Positions 39,636 to 48,384 of a stretch of DNA of 64,000 bases are shown here, piece by piece. The stretch is from positions 124,001-188,000 of the forward strand of contig NZ_LIPD01000001.1 of the NCBI RefSeq assembly GCF_001905545.1, written 5' to 3'. Every line of letters begins with the position of its first letter. Position 1 is the stretch's first letter. The position numbers were made by a program, and so were the translations under genes. The notes under the pieces are model-generated. The model did not search any database. It was given only the letters and a program-made list of their open reading frames with translations, and was not told the origin of the DNA. The stretch comes from Streptomyces sp. CB02056. Its GTDB lineage: Bacteria > Actinomycetota > Actinomycetes > Streptomycetales > Streptomycetaceae.

Positions 39636-41371
39636 GCCGCCTCCTGCTCGGTGAGCTGGGAGAGCACGATCTCCCGGTACGTCGGGTTGTCGGCCATCAG
39701 CTCGTGGTGGGTCCCACTGCCGACGACGGCGCCCTCGTCGAGGACGATGATCCGGTCGGCGTCGCGGATGGTGGACACCCGCTGGGCGACGATCAGGACG
39801 GTGGCGTCGGAGGTCTCGCGGGCGAGGGCCTTGCGGAGCCGGGCGTCGGTGGCGTAGTCGAGCGCGGAGAAGGAGTCGTCGAAGAGGTAGACGGAGGGCC
39901 GGCGGACCAGGGTCCGGGCGATGGCCAGGCGTTGGCGCTGGCCGCCGGAGACGTTGCCGCCGCCCTGGGCGATGGGGGCGTCCAGGCCTTCGGGCAGCTT
40001 CTCGACGAACTCCTTGGCCTGGGCGATCTCCAGGGCGTGCCAGAGCTCCTCGTCGGTGGCGTCGGGCCGGCCGTAGCGGAGGTTGCTGGCGACGGTCCCG
40101 GAGAAGAGGTAGGGCTTCTGCGGGACGATGCCGACGCTCTCGGCGATCGCGGCGGGGGCGAGTTCGCGGACGTCGACGCCGTCGAGCAGGACCCGGCCGG
40201 AGGTGACGTCGAAGAGCCGGGGGACGAGGCCGAGCAGGGTGGACTTGCCGCTGCCGGTGGAGCCGATGATGGCGGTGGTCTGGCCGGGGCCGGCGGTGAG
40301 GTCGATGCCGCGCAGCACCGAGGCCTCGGCGCCGGGGTAGCGGAAGTCGACGCCGCGCAGTTCCAGGGTGCCGCGGTGCGGGACCTCGGTGACGGGGGCG
40401 GCGGGCGGGACGACGCTGCTGTCGGTGCCGAGGACCTCCTGGATGCGCTCGGCGCAGACCTCGGCGCGCGGCACCATCATGAACATGAAGGTGGCCATCA
40501 TGACGCTCATCAGGATCTGCATCAGGTAGGAGAGGAACGCGGTGAGCGCGCCGATCTGCATGGCGCCGCTGTCGATGCGGTGGGCGCCGAACCAGAGCAC
40601 GGCGACGCTGGAGACGTTCACCACCAGCATGACGGCGGGGAACATGATGGACATCAGCCGGCCGACCTGGCGGGAGACCTGGGTGAGGTCCTCGTTGGCG
40701 TCGGCGAAGCGGGCCTGCTCCTGGTCGTCCTTGACGAAGGCGCGGATGACCCGGATGCCGGTGATCTGCTCGCGCAGGACCCGGTTCACGGTGTCGATCC
40801 GTACCTGCATGCTGCGGAACCTGGGGCGCAGCGCGCGGACCAGCAGGACCACGACGACGCCGAGCACGGGGATGACGGCGAGCAGCAGGCCGGACAGCGG
40901 GACGTCCTGGTTGAGCGCCATGATGATGCCGCCGACGCACATGATCGGCGCGGCGACCATGAGCGTGAAGCTCATCAGGGCGAGCATCTGGACCTGCTGG
41001 ACGTCGTTGGTGGTGCGGGTGATCAGCGAGGGGGCGCCGAACTGGCCGACCTCGCGGGCGGAGAAGCTCTGCACCCGGTCGAAGACGGCGGCGCGGACGT
41101 CCCGGCCGAAGGCCATCGCGGTGCGGGCGCCGTAGTAGACCGCGCCGATGGAGCAGAGGGCCTGGAGGACGGTGACCGCGATCATCACCCCGCCGACGCG
41201 CAGGATGTAGCCGGTGTCGCCCTTGACCACGCCGTCGTCGATGATGTCGGCGTTGAGCGTCGGCAGGTAGAGCGCCGCGAGGGTGGACACCAGCTGGAGC
41301 AGCACCAGCAGGGTGATCGGTCGGGAGTACGGGCGCAGGTACGCCCTCAGCAGTCTGATCAGCACTAGCAC
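39632..41371 (-). CDS. ABC exporter half-transporter, degenerate-site subunit
   Basis: 579 aa from the GTG at 41371. It has six membrane spans (about 15-310) followed by an ATPase domain with GSTGSGKST (Walker A), NVSGGQRQR (intact signature) and VYLFDDSFSALD, where Asp replaces the catalytic Glu. The Asp plus the partner's altered signature predict one hydrolytic and one degenerate ATP site, as in TM287/288-type heterodimers. Start choice is uncertain: GTG at 41371 or 41365 gives a normal N-terminus; an ATG at 41437 would add 22 residues. No strong Shine-Dalgarno is visible. It is the first gene of the leftward pair. Confidence 0.88.
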   Translation of the reverse strand: MLVLIRLLRAYLRPYSRPITLLVLLQLVSTLAALYLPTLNADIIDDGVVKGDTGYILRVGGVMIAVTVLQALCSIGAVYYGARTAMAFGRDVRAAVFDRVQSFSAREVGQFGAPSLITRTTNDVQQVQMLALMSFTLMVAAPIMCVGGIIMALNQDVPLSGLLLAVIPVLGVVVVLLVRALRPRFRSMQVRIDTVNRVLREQITGIRVIRAFVKDDQEQARFADANEDLTQVSRQVGRLMSIMFPAVMLVVNVSSVAVLWFGAHRIDSGAMQIGALTAFLSYLMQILMSVMMATFMFMMVPRAEVCAERIQEVLGTDSSVVPPAAPVTEVPHRGTLELRGVDFRYPGAEASVLRGIDLTAGPGQTTAIIGSTGSGKSTLLGLVPRLFDVTSGRVLLDGVDVRELAPAAIAESVGIVPQKPYLFSGTVASNLRYGRPDATDEELWHALEIAQAKEFVEKLPEGLDAPIAQGGGNVSGGQRQRLAIARTLVRRPSVYLFDDSFSALDYATDARLRKALARETSDATVLIVAQRVSTIRDADRIIVLDEGAVVGSGTHHELMADNPTYREIVLSQLTEQEAA

Positions 41372-41530
41372 ACTCTTGTCGTCGCCGGTCGGGTTCGCAC
41401 CCCAATTCTCGGTGTTCTGTAGCGTCGTACAGGTCATTCGGCGTCCGGGAGCCGGAGGTTTGCCGGGCCTTTGCCGAACGGCGGGGTGCGGCACCGGTCG
41501 CGCGGGGCCGTGCCGTCGGGCGCCGCCCCC

Positions 41531-41587
41531 TTACGGAATGACCGGTTTCCCCCTAGGCTGCTGATTGCCCCTTTGTTACTGACCGGT
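41531..41587 (+). promoter_or_regulatory. Probable promoter/operator of acyl-CoA ligase gene
   Basis: In the 304-base divergent gap 41372-41675, TTACGG (41531-41536) and TAGGCT (41554-41559), 17 bases apart, resemble a vegetative promoter. TGACCGGT occurs at 41539-41546, between the boxes, and again at 41580-41587 near the expected transcription start. Such a repeated octamer suggests a regulator site. The exporter promoter must lie toward 41400-41440, where CTACAGAAC on the minus strand could be its -10. Confidence 0.45.
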
Positions 41588-41675
41588 ACCGCTCAGGTGA
41601 ACCGGGGGCCCGGCGACCGCCCCCACGGACGCCGCGACAATCCCTCAGACGGCCACCCGCCACCGGAGGTCCTCG

Positions 41676-43598
41676 TTGAGTTCCGCGCAGTCCCTGATCG
41701 ACTCCGGCAGGCCCGACCTCGTCGCCGGGCGCCCCGCCTCCGTCGCCCACCTGTTCCTGGAGCGGGTCGCCCTGACCCCGAACGCCGAGGCCTACCGCTA
41801 CCCCTCGCCGGTGGACGAGCAGGCCGCCGACGGCGCGCCCGGCGCCGAGCAGTGGCGCTCGCTCACCTGGGCGCAGACCGCGGTCCGGGTCAAGGCGGTG
41901 GCCGCAGGCCTGATGGCACTCGGCATCCGGCCCGAGGACCGGGTGGCCCTGGCCTCCTCGACCCGCCTGGAGTGGATCGTCGCCGACCTCGGCGCCATGT
42001 GCGCGGGCGCCGCGATCACCACCGTCTACCCCAGCACCAACGCGGACGAGACCGCGTTCATCCTCTCCGACTCCGGCTCCCGGGCGCTGTTCGCCGAGAA
42101 CGAGGCCCAACTGGCCAAGGCCGTCGGGCAGCTCGACCAGCTGCCCGAACTGCGCACCGTGATCCTCTTCGACGCGCCCGCCGAGGCCCCCGAGACCGGC
42201 GGCCTGGACCTGCTCACCCTCGCCGAGCTGGAGGAGCGCGGCACCCGGTACCTGGCGGAGCACCCGGACGCGGTGGAGAAGGCCGTCGACGGGCTCGGCA
42301 AGGAGCAGCTGGCCACCCTCATCTACACCTCCGGCACCACCGGCCGCCCCAAGGGCGTGCGCCTGGTGCACGACTGCTGGGCGTACGAGGGCCGGGCGCA
42401 GGAGGCCAGCGGCCTGCTGGGCCCCGACGACGTGCAGTTCATGTGGCTGCCGCTGTCCCACGTGTTCGGCAAGACGCTGATCTCCGGGCAGATCGCCACC
42501 GGGCACGTGATGGCGGTGGACGGCCGGGTGGACCGGATCATCCACAACCTGCCGGCGATCCGGCCGACCATCATGGCCTCCGCGCCGCGCATCTTCGAGA
42601 AGGTCTACAACGGCATCGCGGGCCGGGCCCGGGCCGAGGGCGGCGCCAAGTACAAGATCTTCCTGTGGGCGGCCAAGGTCGCCCGCGAGCACGCCCGGGC
42701 GGTCCAGCAGAGCCGCATCGCCACCGGCACCGAGAGCGCCCCGCTCGGCCTGCGGGTGCAGCACGCGCTGGCCGACAAACTGGTGTACGCGAAGATCCGG
42801 GCGGCCTTCGGCGGCCGGCTGCGCGGCGCGGTCTCCGGCAGCGCCGCGCTCGCCCCGGAGATCGGCTACTTCTTCATCGGCGCCGGGGTGCCGATCCTGG
42901 AGGGCTACGGCCTGAGCGAGACCAGCGCCGGCTCCTGCGTCAACCGGGCCGAGGACGTGCGGATCGGCACCGTGGGCCGCCCGCTGCCCGGCACCGAGGT
43001 GCGGATCGCCGAGGACGGCGAGATCCTGCTGCGCGGCCCCGGCGTCATGCGCGGCTACCACAACCTGCCGGAGAAGACCGCCGAGGTGCTGGAGCCGGAC
43101 GGCTGGTTCCACACCGAGGACATCGGCGAGCTCAGCCCGGACGGCTTCCTGCGGATCACCGACCGCAAGAAGGACCTGTTCAAGACCTCCGGCGGCAAGT
43201 ACGTGGCGCCCAGCGAGGTCGAGGGCAAGTTCAAGGCGGTCTGCCCGTTCGTCAGCAACATCCTGGTGATCGGCAACGGCCGCAACTACTGCACCGCGCT
43301 GATCGGCCTGGACGAGGCCGTCCTGCTGCCGTGGGCCGCCGAGCACGGCCTGGCCGGGAAGTCCTACGCCGAGCTGGCCGTCGAGCCGGCCGTCCACGAG
43401 CTGATCGAGGGCTTCGTCAAGCGGGTCAACGGCGACCTCCAGCGCTGGCAGACGATCAAGAAGTTCCACCTGCTGCCGCGCGACCTCGACATCGAGCACG
43501 GCGAGCTCACCCCGAGCCTGAAGATCAAGCGCCCGGTGGTCGAGCGGACCTACGCCGACGCGGTCACCGCCATGTACGCGGGCGCCAACGAGGCCTGA
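41676..43598 (+). CDS. Long-chain fatty-acid--CoA ligase (AMP-binding)
   Basis: 640 aa. It activates a fatty acid to acyl-AMP then acyl-CoA in the cytoplasm. AMP-binding motif P-loop TLIYTSGTTGRPKGV is near residues 210-224. GYGLSETSAGS (A5) is near 412, and DGWFHTEDIGELSPDGFLRI followed by TDRKKDLFKTSGGKYVAPSE is the FadD/FAA-type C-terminal hinge. The C-terminal Lys-containing PSLKIKRPVV is the adenylation lysine region. The TTG start is supported by CCGGAGG seven bases upstream. It has a TGACCGGT-repeat promoter region and is divergent from the exporter. Confidence 0.92.
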   Translation: MSSAQSLIDSGRPDLVAGRPASVAHLFLERVALTPNAEAYRYPSPVDEQAADGAPGAEQWRSLTWAQTAVRVKAVAAGLMALGIRPEDRVALASSTRLEWIVADLGAMCAGAAITTVYPSTNADETAFILSDSGSRALFAENEAQLAKAVGQLDQLPELRTVILFDAPAEAPETGGLDLLTLAELEERGTRYLAEHPDAVEKAVDGLGKEQLATLIYTSGTTGRPKGVRLVHDCWAYEGRAQEASGLLGPDDVQFMWLPLSHVFGKTLISGQIATGHVMAVDGRVDRIIHNLPAIRPTIMASAPRIFEKVYNGIAGRARAEGGAKYKIFLWAAKVAREHARAVQQSRIATGTESAPLGLRVQHALADKLVYAKIRAAFGGRLRGAVSGSAALAPEIGYFFIGAGVPILEGYGLSETSAGSCVNRAEDVRIGTVGRPLPGTEVRIAEDGEILLRGPGVMRGYHNLPEKTAEVLEPDGWFHTEDIGELSPDGFLRITDRKKDLFKTSGGKYVAPSEVEGKFKAVCPFVSNILVIGNGRNYCTALIGLDEAVLLPWAAEHGLAGKSYAELAVEPAVHELIEGFVKRVNGDLQRWQTIKKFHLLPRDLDIEHGELTPSLKIKRPVVERTYADAVTAMYAGANEA

Positions 43599-43657
43599 CC
43601 GGCCCCGCCCCCGTACGGCCCGCCGGGTTCGGTCGGGCCGTACGGGACAATGGGCTC

Positions 43658-44887
43658 ATGCCCTCCGCACTCCCCGACGGCGATCCGGTGCCGTCCGACG
43701 GTTCCCTGCCCGCACACGCCCTCGACGGGCTGGGCGACCGGCCGTTCGGCTTCTACCTGCACGTGCCGTACTGCGCCAGCCGCTGCGGCTACTGCGACTT
43801 CAACACCTACACCGCCACCGAGCTGCGCTCCTCCGGAGCCGTCGCCTCCCAGGAGACCTACGCGGACAACGTGGTCGCCGAGATCCGCCACGCCCGGAAG
43901 GTGCTGGGCTCCGCCGACCTGCCGGTGCACACCGTCTTCCTGGGCGGCGGCACCCCGACCCTGCTGCCCGCCCGCGACCTGGTCAAGATGCTCGCCGCGA
44001 TCCGCGAGGAGTTCGGGCTCGCCGACGGCGCCGAGATCACCACCGAGGCCAACCCGGAGTCCGTCGACCCGGCGTACCTGGCCGAACTGCGCGAGGGCGG
44101 CTACAACCGGCTCTCCTTCGGCATGCAGAGCGCCCGCCCGCACGTCCTGAAGCTGCTCGACCGCCACCACACCCCGGGCCGCCCCGAGGCCTGCGTGGCC
44201 GAGGCCCGCGCGGCCGGCTTCGAACACGTCAACCTCGACCTCATCTACGGCACCCCGGGCGAGTCCGACGACGACTGGCGGGCCTCCCTGGACGCCGCCA
44301 TCGGCGCCGGGCCCGACCACGTCTCCGCGTACTCGCTGATCGTCGAGGAGGGCACCCGGCTCGCCGCCCGCGTCAAGCGCGGCGAACTGCCGATGATCGA
44401 CGACGACGTGCACGCCGACCGCTACCTGATCGCCGAGGAGGCGCTCGCCGCCGCCGGCTACTCCTGGTACGAGGTCTCCAACTGGGCCACCACCCCCGAG
44501 GGCCGCTGCCGCCACAACGAGCTCTACTGGACCGGCGGCGACTGGTGGGGCGCCGGCCCCGGCGCCCACAGCCACGTCGGCGGCGTCCGCTGGTGGAACG
44601 CCAAGCACCCCGCCGCCTACGCCCAAGCCCTCGCCGAGCACCGCACCCCGGCCCTGGCCCGCGAGGTGCTGGCCGACGAGGACCGCCGCGTCGAACGCAT
44701 CCTGCTGGAGCTCCGCCTGGTCGACGGCATCCCCCTCGACCTCCTCACCGACACCGGCCGCGAGGCCGCCGACCGCCACCTCGCCGACGGCCTCCTCGCC
44801 CCCGGCCCCTACGCCCGGGGCCGCGCCACCCTCACCCTCCAGGGCCGCCTCCTGGCCGACGCCGTCGTACGTGACCTGGTGGACTGA
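43658..44887 (+). CDS. hemW: HemW, radical SAM heme chaperone
   Basis: 409 aa. It has the radical SAM cluster motif YLHVPYCASRCGYCDFNTYT (CxxxCxxC). GGGTPTLLP and EANPESVDPAYLAELREGGYN follow, with the SAM contacts SFGMQS. The C-terminal HemN-C-like domain has WTGGDWWGAGPGAHSHVGG. The spacing C-x3-C-x2-C with Phe following matches HemW rather than coproporphyrinogen dehydrogenase HemN, so it probably inserts heme rather than making porphyrin. GACAAT (43646-43651), six bases before the ATG, suggests a leaderless mRNA. Confidence 0.93.
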   Translation: MPSALPDGDPVPSDGSLPAHALDGLGDRPFGFYLHVPYCASRCGYCDFNTYTATELRSSGAVASQETYADNVVAEIRHARKVLGSADLPVHTVFLGGGTPTLLPARDLVKMLAAIREEFGLADGAEITTEANPESVDPAYLAELREGGYNRLSFGMQSARPHVLKLLDRHHTPGRPEACVAEARAAGFEHVNLDLIYGTPGESDDDWRASLDAAIGAGPDHVSAYSLIVEEGTRLAARVKRGELPMIDDDVHADRYLIAEEALAAAGYSWYEVSNWATTPEGRCRHNELYWTGGDWWGAGPGAHSHVGGVRWWNAKHPAAYAQALAEHRTPALAREVLADEDRRVERILLELRLVDGIPLDLLTDTGREAADRHLADGLLAPGPYARGRATLTLQGRLLADAVVRDLVD

Positions 44888-44928
44888 GTGTCGTTAACGT
44901 GGGTGTCAGCCGTCGGAGGGAGCGCGCA

Positions 44929-45486
44929 GTGACCGCCATCGATGACCGGATGACGGGGATCTTCGAGAACCTGGAGGTCCCGGAAGGCTTCAAAGCCGAG
45001 CTCATCAGGGGGGAAATCGTGATGATGGCCGGGCCGGACCTGGTCCACAACATCATTGTCGAATCCATCCGGGACCAGATCCCGCGGGCTCGGTGGTACC
45101 GCTTGACCACGCAGGACATCGATCTTCCCGGGCTGACGAGCGAGCCCCAACCGGATCTCGTCGTCTTCGAGCGGGACGCCTTCGAGGGCCCCGGCCGCCT
45201 GGTCCCCGCGCCCGTCCTCACGTTGGTGGTCGAGGTCGTCTCCAAGACCAGTGTTCTCCGTGACTACCGGACCAAGCGGGAGCTGTACGCCGAGGGCGGG
45301 ATTCCCGTGTACCTGGTCGTCGACCCGATCAAGGCGGTCTGCGTGCTCCTGGCCGAGCCGACCCGGGCGAGTGCCTCGGGACTGCCGGACTACAGGGTCG
45401 AGCGAACCGCCAAGTTCGGCGAGCCCATCCCGGTGGACCTGCTCGGCATCACACTGGACACCACGGAGTTCCAGACCTACTCCTGA
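44929..45486 (+). CDS. Uma2 family (DUF820) endonuclease-like protein
   Basis: 185 aa from the GTG at 44929, eight bases after GGAGGG; a GTG at 44899 would add ten residues without a ribosome site. The PD-(D/E)xK core is visible: QPDLVVFE, LVVEVVSKTS, then YRTKRELYAEGGIPVYLVVD. The Uma2 family is abundant in Streptomyces and cyanobacteria and is nuclease-like by fold, but its substrates are not known. It is 41 bases downstream of hemW. G+C is visibly lower than in its neighbours. Its last ten bases overlap a convergent small gene. Confidence 0.9.
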   Translation: MTAIDDRMTGIFENLEVPEGFKAELIRGEIVMMAGPDLVHNIIVESIRDQIPRARWYRLTTQDIDLPGLTSEPQPDLVVFERDAFEGPGRLVPAPVLTLVVEVVSKTSVLRDYRTKRELYAEGGIPVYLVVDPIKAVCVLLAEPTRASASGLPDYRVERTAKFGEPIPVDLLGITLDTTEFQTYS

Positions 45487-45650
45487 CGGTCGGCCTGACC
45501 TCCCGGAGCCGGCTGCTCGGCCGGCTCCGGGTAACCGATAGCGGCAAAGTCGATCCTGCCTTCGGTGACCATCGTGCGCATGCGGGCCAGAGCAGCGGTG
45601 CGGCGGTTCCGCATCGCCGTGTCGCAGTGCTCGTACGGCGGCCGGGACAT
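45477..45650 (-). CDS. Small protein overlapping Uma2 gene
   Basis: 57 aa. ATG with a near-perfect GGAGGT six bases upstream. The product is basic at the front (SRPPYEHCDTAMRNRRTAAL) and acidic/proline-rich at the end (GYPEPAEQPAPGGQADRQE). The stop lies inside the 3' end of the convergent Uma2 gene (10-base overlap). There are no recognisable domains. The ribosome site and conserved-looking helix make it likely real. It lies 53 bases downstream of the DUF3097 gene on the same strand and could be co-transcribed with it. Confidence 0.65.
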   Translation of the reverse strand: MSRPPYEHCDTAMRNRRTAALARMRTMVTEGRIDFAAIGYPEPAEQPAPGGQADRQE

Positions 45651-45703
45651 GGCGACCTCCGGGGTGGGGTGAACTCCTGAAGAGGATATCCGCGTTTGCG
45701 GGA

Positions 45704-46543
45704 TCACTCCGGCAGGGCCGTGAAGTCGATCAGTTCCTCGACCCGGCCCAGGAGTTCGGGCTCCAGGTCCTTGTAGGAGTCGACCTTCGAGAGGATGTGC
45801 TTCCAGGCCGCGGGGGTGTCCACCGGCCAGCCGAGGCGGCGGCAGGTGCCCTCCTTCCAGTCCTCGCCCCGAGGGACGGCGGGCCAGGCGGGGATGCCGA
45901 CGGAGGAGGGCTTCACGGCCTGCCAGATGTCGATGTAGGGGTGGCCGACGACCAGCACCGAGTCGCCGGTGACCCGGGCGGCGATGCGGTGCTCCTTCGT
46001 GCCCGGGAGCAGGTGGTCGACCAGGACGCCGAGGCGGCGGCCGGGGCCGGGGGCGAAGTCGGCGACGATCGCGGGCAGGTCGTCGATGCCGCGCAGGTAC
46101 TCGACGACCACGCCCTCGATCCGCAGGTCGTCGCCCCAGACCCGTTCGACCAGCTCCGCGTCGTGCCGGCCCTCGACGTAGATGCGGGACTCGCGGGCGA
46201 CCCGGGCGCGGGCGCCGGGGACGGCGACGGAGCCGGAGGCGGTGCGGCCCGGGGTGCGGGCGGGGGCCGGGCCGGCCGGGCGGACCAGGGTGACGACCCG
46301 GCCCTCCAGCAGGAAGCCGCGCGGCACCAGGGGGAACACCCGGTGCTTGCCGAACCGGTCCTCCAGGGTGACGGTGAAGCCTTCGGCGGTCTTCTCGCAG
46401 CGCACCACGGCCCCGCAGTAGCCGGTCGCCGCCTCCTCGACCACCAGGTCCCGCTCGGCGGGCACCTCCGGGGCGGGCTGCTGCTTCTTCCACGGCGGGG
46501 TCAGGTCGGGTCCGTACTGGCGGCTGCGCATACGGGTGATCAT
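45704..46543 (-). CDS. DUF3097 family protein
   Basis: 279 aa. I recognise it as the actinobacterial DUF3097 family (start SRQYGPDLTPPWKKQ). A small beta-rich N-terminal part is followed by a segment that resembles a TOPRIM core: IYVEGRHDAELVERVWGDDL, then VEYLRGIDDL, then LGVLVDHLLPGTKEHRIA. TOPRIM folds use such an Glu and Asp pair to bind Mg2+ in primases, topoisomerases and OLD nucleases. The resemblance is my reading. The first Met (46543) or the one at 46531 could start it; neither has a clear ribosome site. Function unknown. Confidence 0.8.
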   Translation of the reverse strand: MITRMRSRQYGPDLTPPWKKQQPAPEVPAERDLVVEEAATGYCGAVVRCEKTAEGFTVTLEDRFGKHRVFPLVPRGFLLEGRVVTLVRPAGPAPARTPGRTASGSVAVPGARARVARESRIYVEGRHDAELVERVWGDDLRIEGVVVEYLRGIDDLPAIVADFAPGPGRRLGVLVDHLLPGTKEHRIAARVTGDSVLVVGHPYIDIWQAVKPSSVGIPAWPAVPRGEDWKEGTCRRLGWPVDTPAAWKHILSKVDSYKDLEPELLGRVEELIDFTALPE

Positions 46544-46562
46544 AGGGAGGGCGGACGGCGCG

Positions 46563-47147
46563 TCAGAGGCCCGGCGCGCCCCAGACCGGGAACCAGCGGC
46601 TCAGGTCCTTCTCCAGCCGCAGGTCGTTCCCCAGCATCGCGTTGACCTGCAGTTCCAGCGGGCTGTCGCGCCGCTCCCCGCCGCCGGGCATCGGGGCGAA
46701 GGGGTAGAACGTCCCCCGCTTGTAGAGGTAGACGAGGGCCAGCGACCGCCCGTCCGGGTCGCGGAACCCGACGAGCGAGCAGAGCAGCTGCGGTCCGAAG
46801 CCGTTCGCCTCCAGTTCGCTGTTGACCGCGTGCAGGTCGTTGACCAGTTCGGGCAGTTCCTCGGGGCGGTGCCGGGCGAGCAGCCAGGAGTAGCCGTAGC
46901 CGTCCTTGGAGGCCTCCACGGGGACGCCGCCGCGCTCGGTGTCGGCGTCCAGCAGCGCCCGGACCTGCTGCTGGACCTGGACGAAGGCCGCGCCCTCGAC
47001 GGCCGCGAAGCAGACCGAGCCGAGCCCGGTGGGGGTGAACCCGGCCCCGGCCTCCAGGGTGAGCGCGGCGGACGGCACGCCGAACAGCTGGTCGAGGTCG
47101 GGCTTGACGGGCTTGGTGCGGCCGAACAGGGCGTCCAGGATTCCCAC
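46563..47147 (-). CDS. pspAB: PspA-associated protein PspAB
   Basis: 194 aa. The N-terminus GILDALFGRTKPVKPDLDQL and the beta-rich, YchN/SRPBCC-like body match PspAB, a protein encoded with htpX in actinomycetes and linked to the phage-shock envelope stress response. The GTG start at 47147 follows GAGAGGA. It is encoded 29 bases downstream of htpX in the same direction, so the two should be an operon. No membrane segment is present. Confidence 0.85.
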   Translation of the reverse strand: MGILDALFGRTKPVKPDLDQLFGVPSAALTLEAGAGFTPTGLGSVCFAAVEGAAFVQVQQQVRALLDADTERGGVPVEASKDGYGYSWLLARHRPEELPELVNDLHAVNSELEANGFGPQLLCSLVGFRDPDGRSLALVYLYKRGTFYPFAPMPGGGERRDSPLELQVNAMLGNDLRLEKDLSRWFPVWGAPGL

Positions 47148-47176
47148 GGCGGTCCTCTCGGGTCGAAAACTGAGGC

Positions 47177-48097
47177 TCAGCGGCCGAGCTGCTCGGAGAT
47201 CTTCGCCAGCTGCTCCAGCCGCTTCTCCAGGCTCGGGTGGGTGGAGAACAGCTGCGAGGCGGCCTCCCGGGCGCTCAGCGCGGGGGCGAAGTAGAAGGCG
47301 TTGTACGGCTGGGCCTGGCGCAGGTCCTTGCTGGGGATGGCCGCGATCTGCCCGGTCACCTTGGTGAGCGCCGAGGCGAGGGCGCTGGGGTGCCCGGTGA
47401 GCTGGGCGGCGGCCCGGTCGGCGGCGAGTTCGCGGTAGCGGGACAGCAGCCGGGTGAGCAGGAAGCTGATCGCGTAGACGACGACCGACACCAGCGGGAT
47501 GATCAGCGCCAGGACGGCCGCGTTCTGGTCGTTGTTGTTGCGCCCGCCGCCCATGAACCCGCCGTACATCGCGATCCGGGTCATCGCCCCGGCGAGGACG
47601 CCGAGGAAGCCGGCGATCGTCATCACCGCGACGTCCCGGTGGGCGACGTGCGACAGCTCGTGGGCGAGGACGCCCTCCAGTTCCTCGGGCTCCAGTCGGC
47701 GCAGCAGCCCGGTGGTCACGCAGACCACCGCGTTCTGCGGGTTGCGGCCGGTGGCGAAGGCGTTCGGCATGTCGTTGTCGGCGACCGCCACGCGCGGCTT
47801 GGGCATGTCGGCCAGGGCGCAGAGCCGGTCGATGGTGCCGTGCAGCTGGGGGAACTGCTCCGGGGACACCTGGCGGGCGCCCATCGCCCGTTCGGTGATC
47901 TTGTCGCTGAACCAGAACTGGGCCACGAACAGCCCGCCGGAGATCAGGACGATCAGTGGCCAGGCGCCGCGCAGCAGCGCGATCAGCAGGCCGGTGAAAC
48001 CGACGTACAGCAGCCCGATCACGAACATCGTCGCGACCATGCGGCCGGTCAGGCCGCGGTCCGGCGCGAAACGGGTGTGCTGGCCCGAGCTCGACAT
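47177..48097 (-). CDS. htpX: HtpX-like M48 zinc metalloprotease
   Basis: 306 aa. This membrane protease degrades misfolded membrane proteins. Two N-terminal spans (about 20-62) are followed by the catalytic helix VLAHELSHVAHRD (HEXXH near residue 145), two further spans (about 155-215), and the third ligand in SRYRELAADRAAAQLTG (Glu). A C-terminal S-T-H-P-S-L-E-K-R motif is typical of M48B. The ATG follows GGAGGAGCAAGCG. It leads the operon with PspAB, supporting an envelope-stress role. The upstream gap (287 bases) is shared with the HrcA promoter. Confidence 0.94.
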   Translation of the reverse strand: MSSSGQHTRFAPDRGLTGRMVATMFVIGLLYVGFTGLLIALLRGAWPLIVLISGGLFVAQFWFSDKITERAMGARQVSPEQFPQLHGTIDRLCALADMPKPRVAVADNDMPNAFATGRNPQNAVVCVTTGLLRRLEPEELEGVLAHELSHVAHRDVAVMTIAGFLGVLAGAMTRIAMYGGFMGGGRNNNDQNAAVLALIIPLVSVVVYAISFLLTRLLSRYRELAADRAAAQLTGHPSALASALTKVTGQIAAIPSKDLRQAQPYNAFYFAPALSAREAASQLFSTHPSLEKRLEQLAKISEQLGR

Positions 48098-48281
48098 CGC
48101 TTGCTCCTCCATTCGCCGTCGCTTTCGATGCTGCCACCCGGACGGCCTCCCGGCACCACCCCGGCGCCGGGAGGATCGAACCGCCGGGGCCCCGCGGGCC
48201 GTGAGCGGAACTGCGGGGAGGATCACCCCGGTCCGGCCGTTCCTGCCGTAGGACCCGGGCCTTACACTGGCAGGTACGGTT

Positions 48282-48308
48282 TTGGCACTCGCGTGTTCAG
48301 AGTGCCAG
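48282..48308. promoter_or_regulatory. CIRCE operator upstream of hrcA
   Basis: TTGGCACTC (48282-48290), nine bases, GAGTGCCAG (48300-48308). The consensus CIRCE is TTAGCACTC-N9-GAGTGCTAA; this one keeps the inner GCACTC/GAGTGC and the spacing exactly. A possible -10 TACGGT (48275-48280) abuts it, and the hrcA start lies 77 bases downstream. HrcA should bind here and repress its own operon until heat shock. Confidence 0.92.
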
Positions 48309-48384
48309 GGCAAGGGTCTTCGGAGCGGCCCGCAGCAGCAAGGGACACAGTCGGACAACGTGCGAAGACGGAGGTGCGTGCCCC

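Noticed and set aside
37548..41405. One 1285-codon minus-strand frame covering both exporter genes
   Set aside because: Only its second half is a transporter; the first half is a shifted reading of the other subunit. The two genes overlap by GTGA and are separate.
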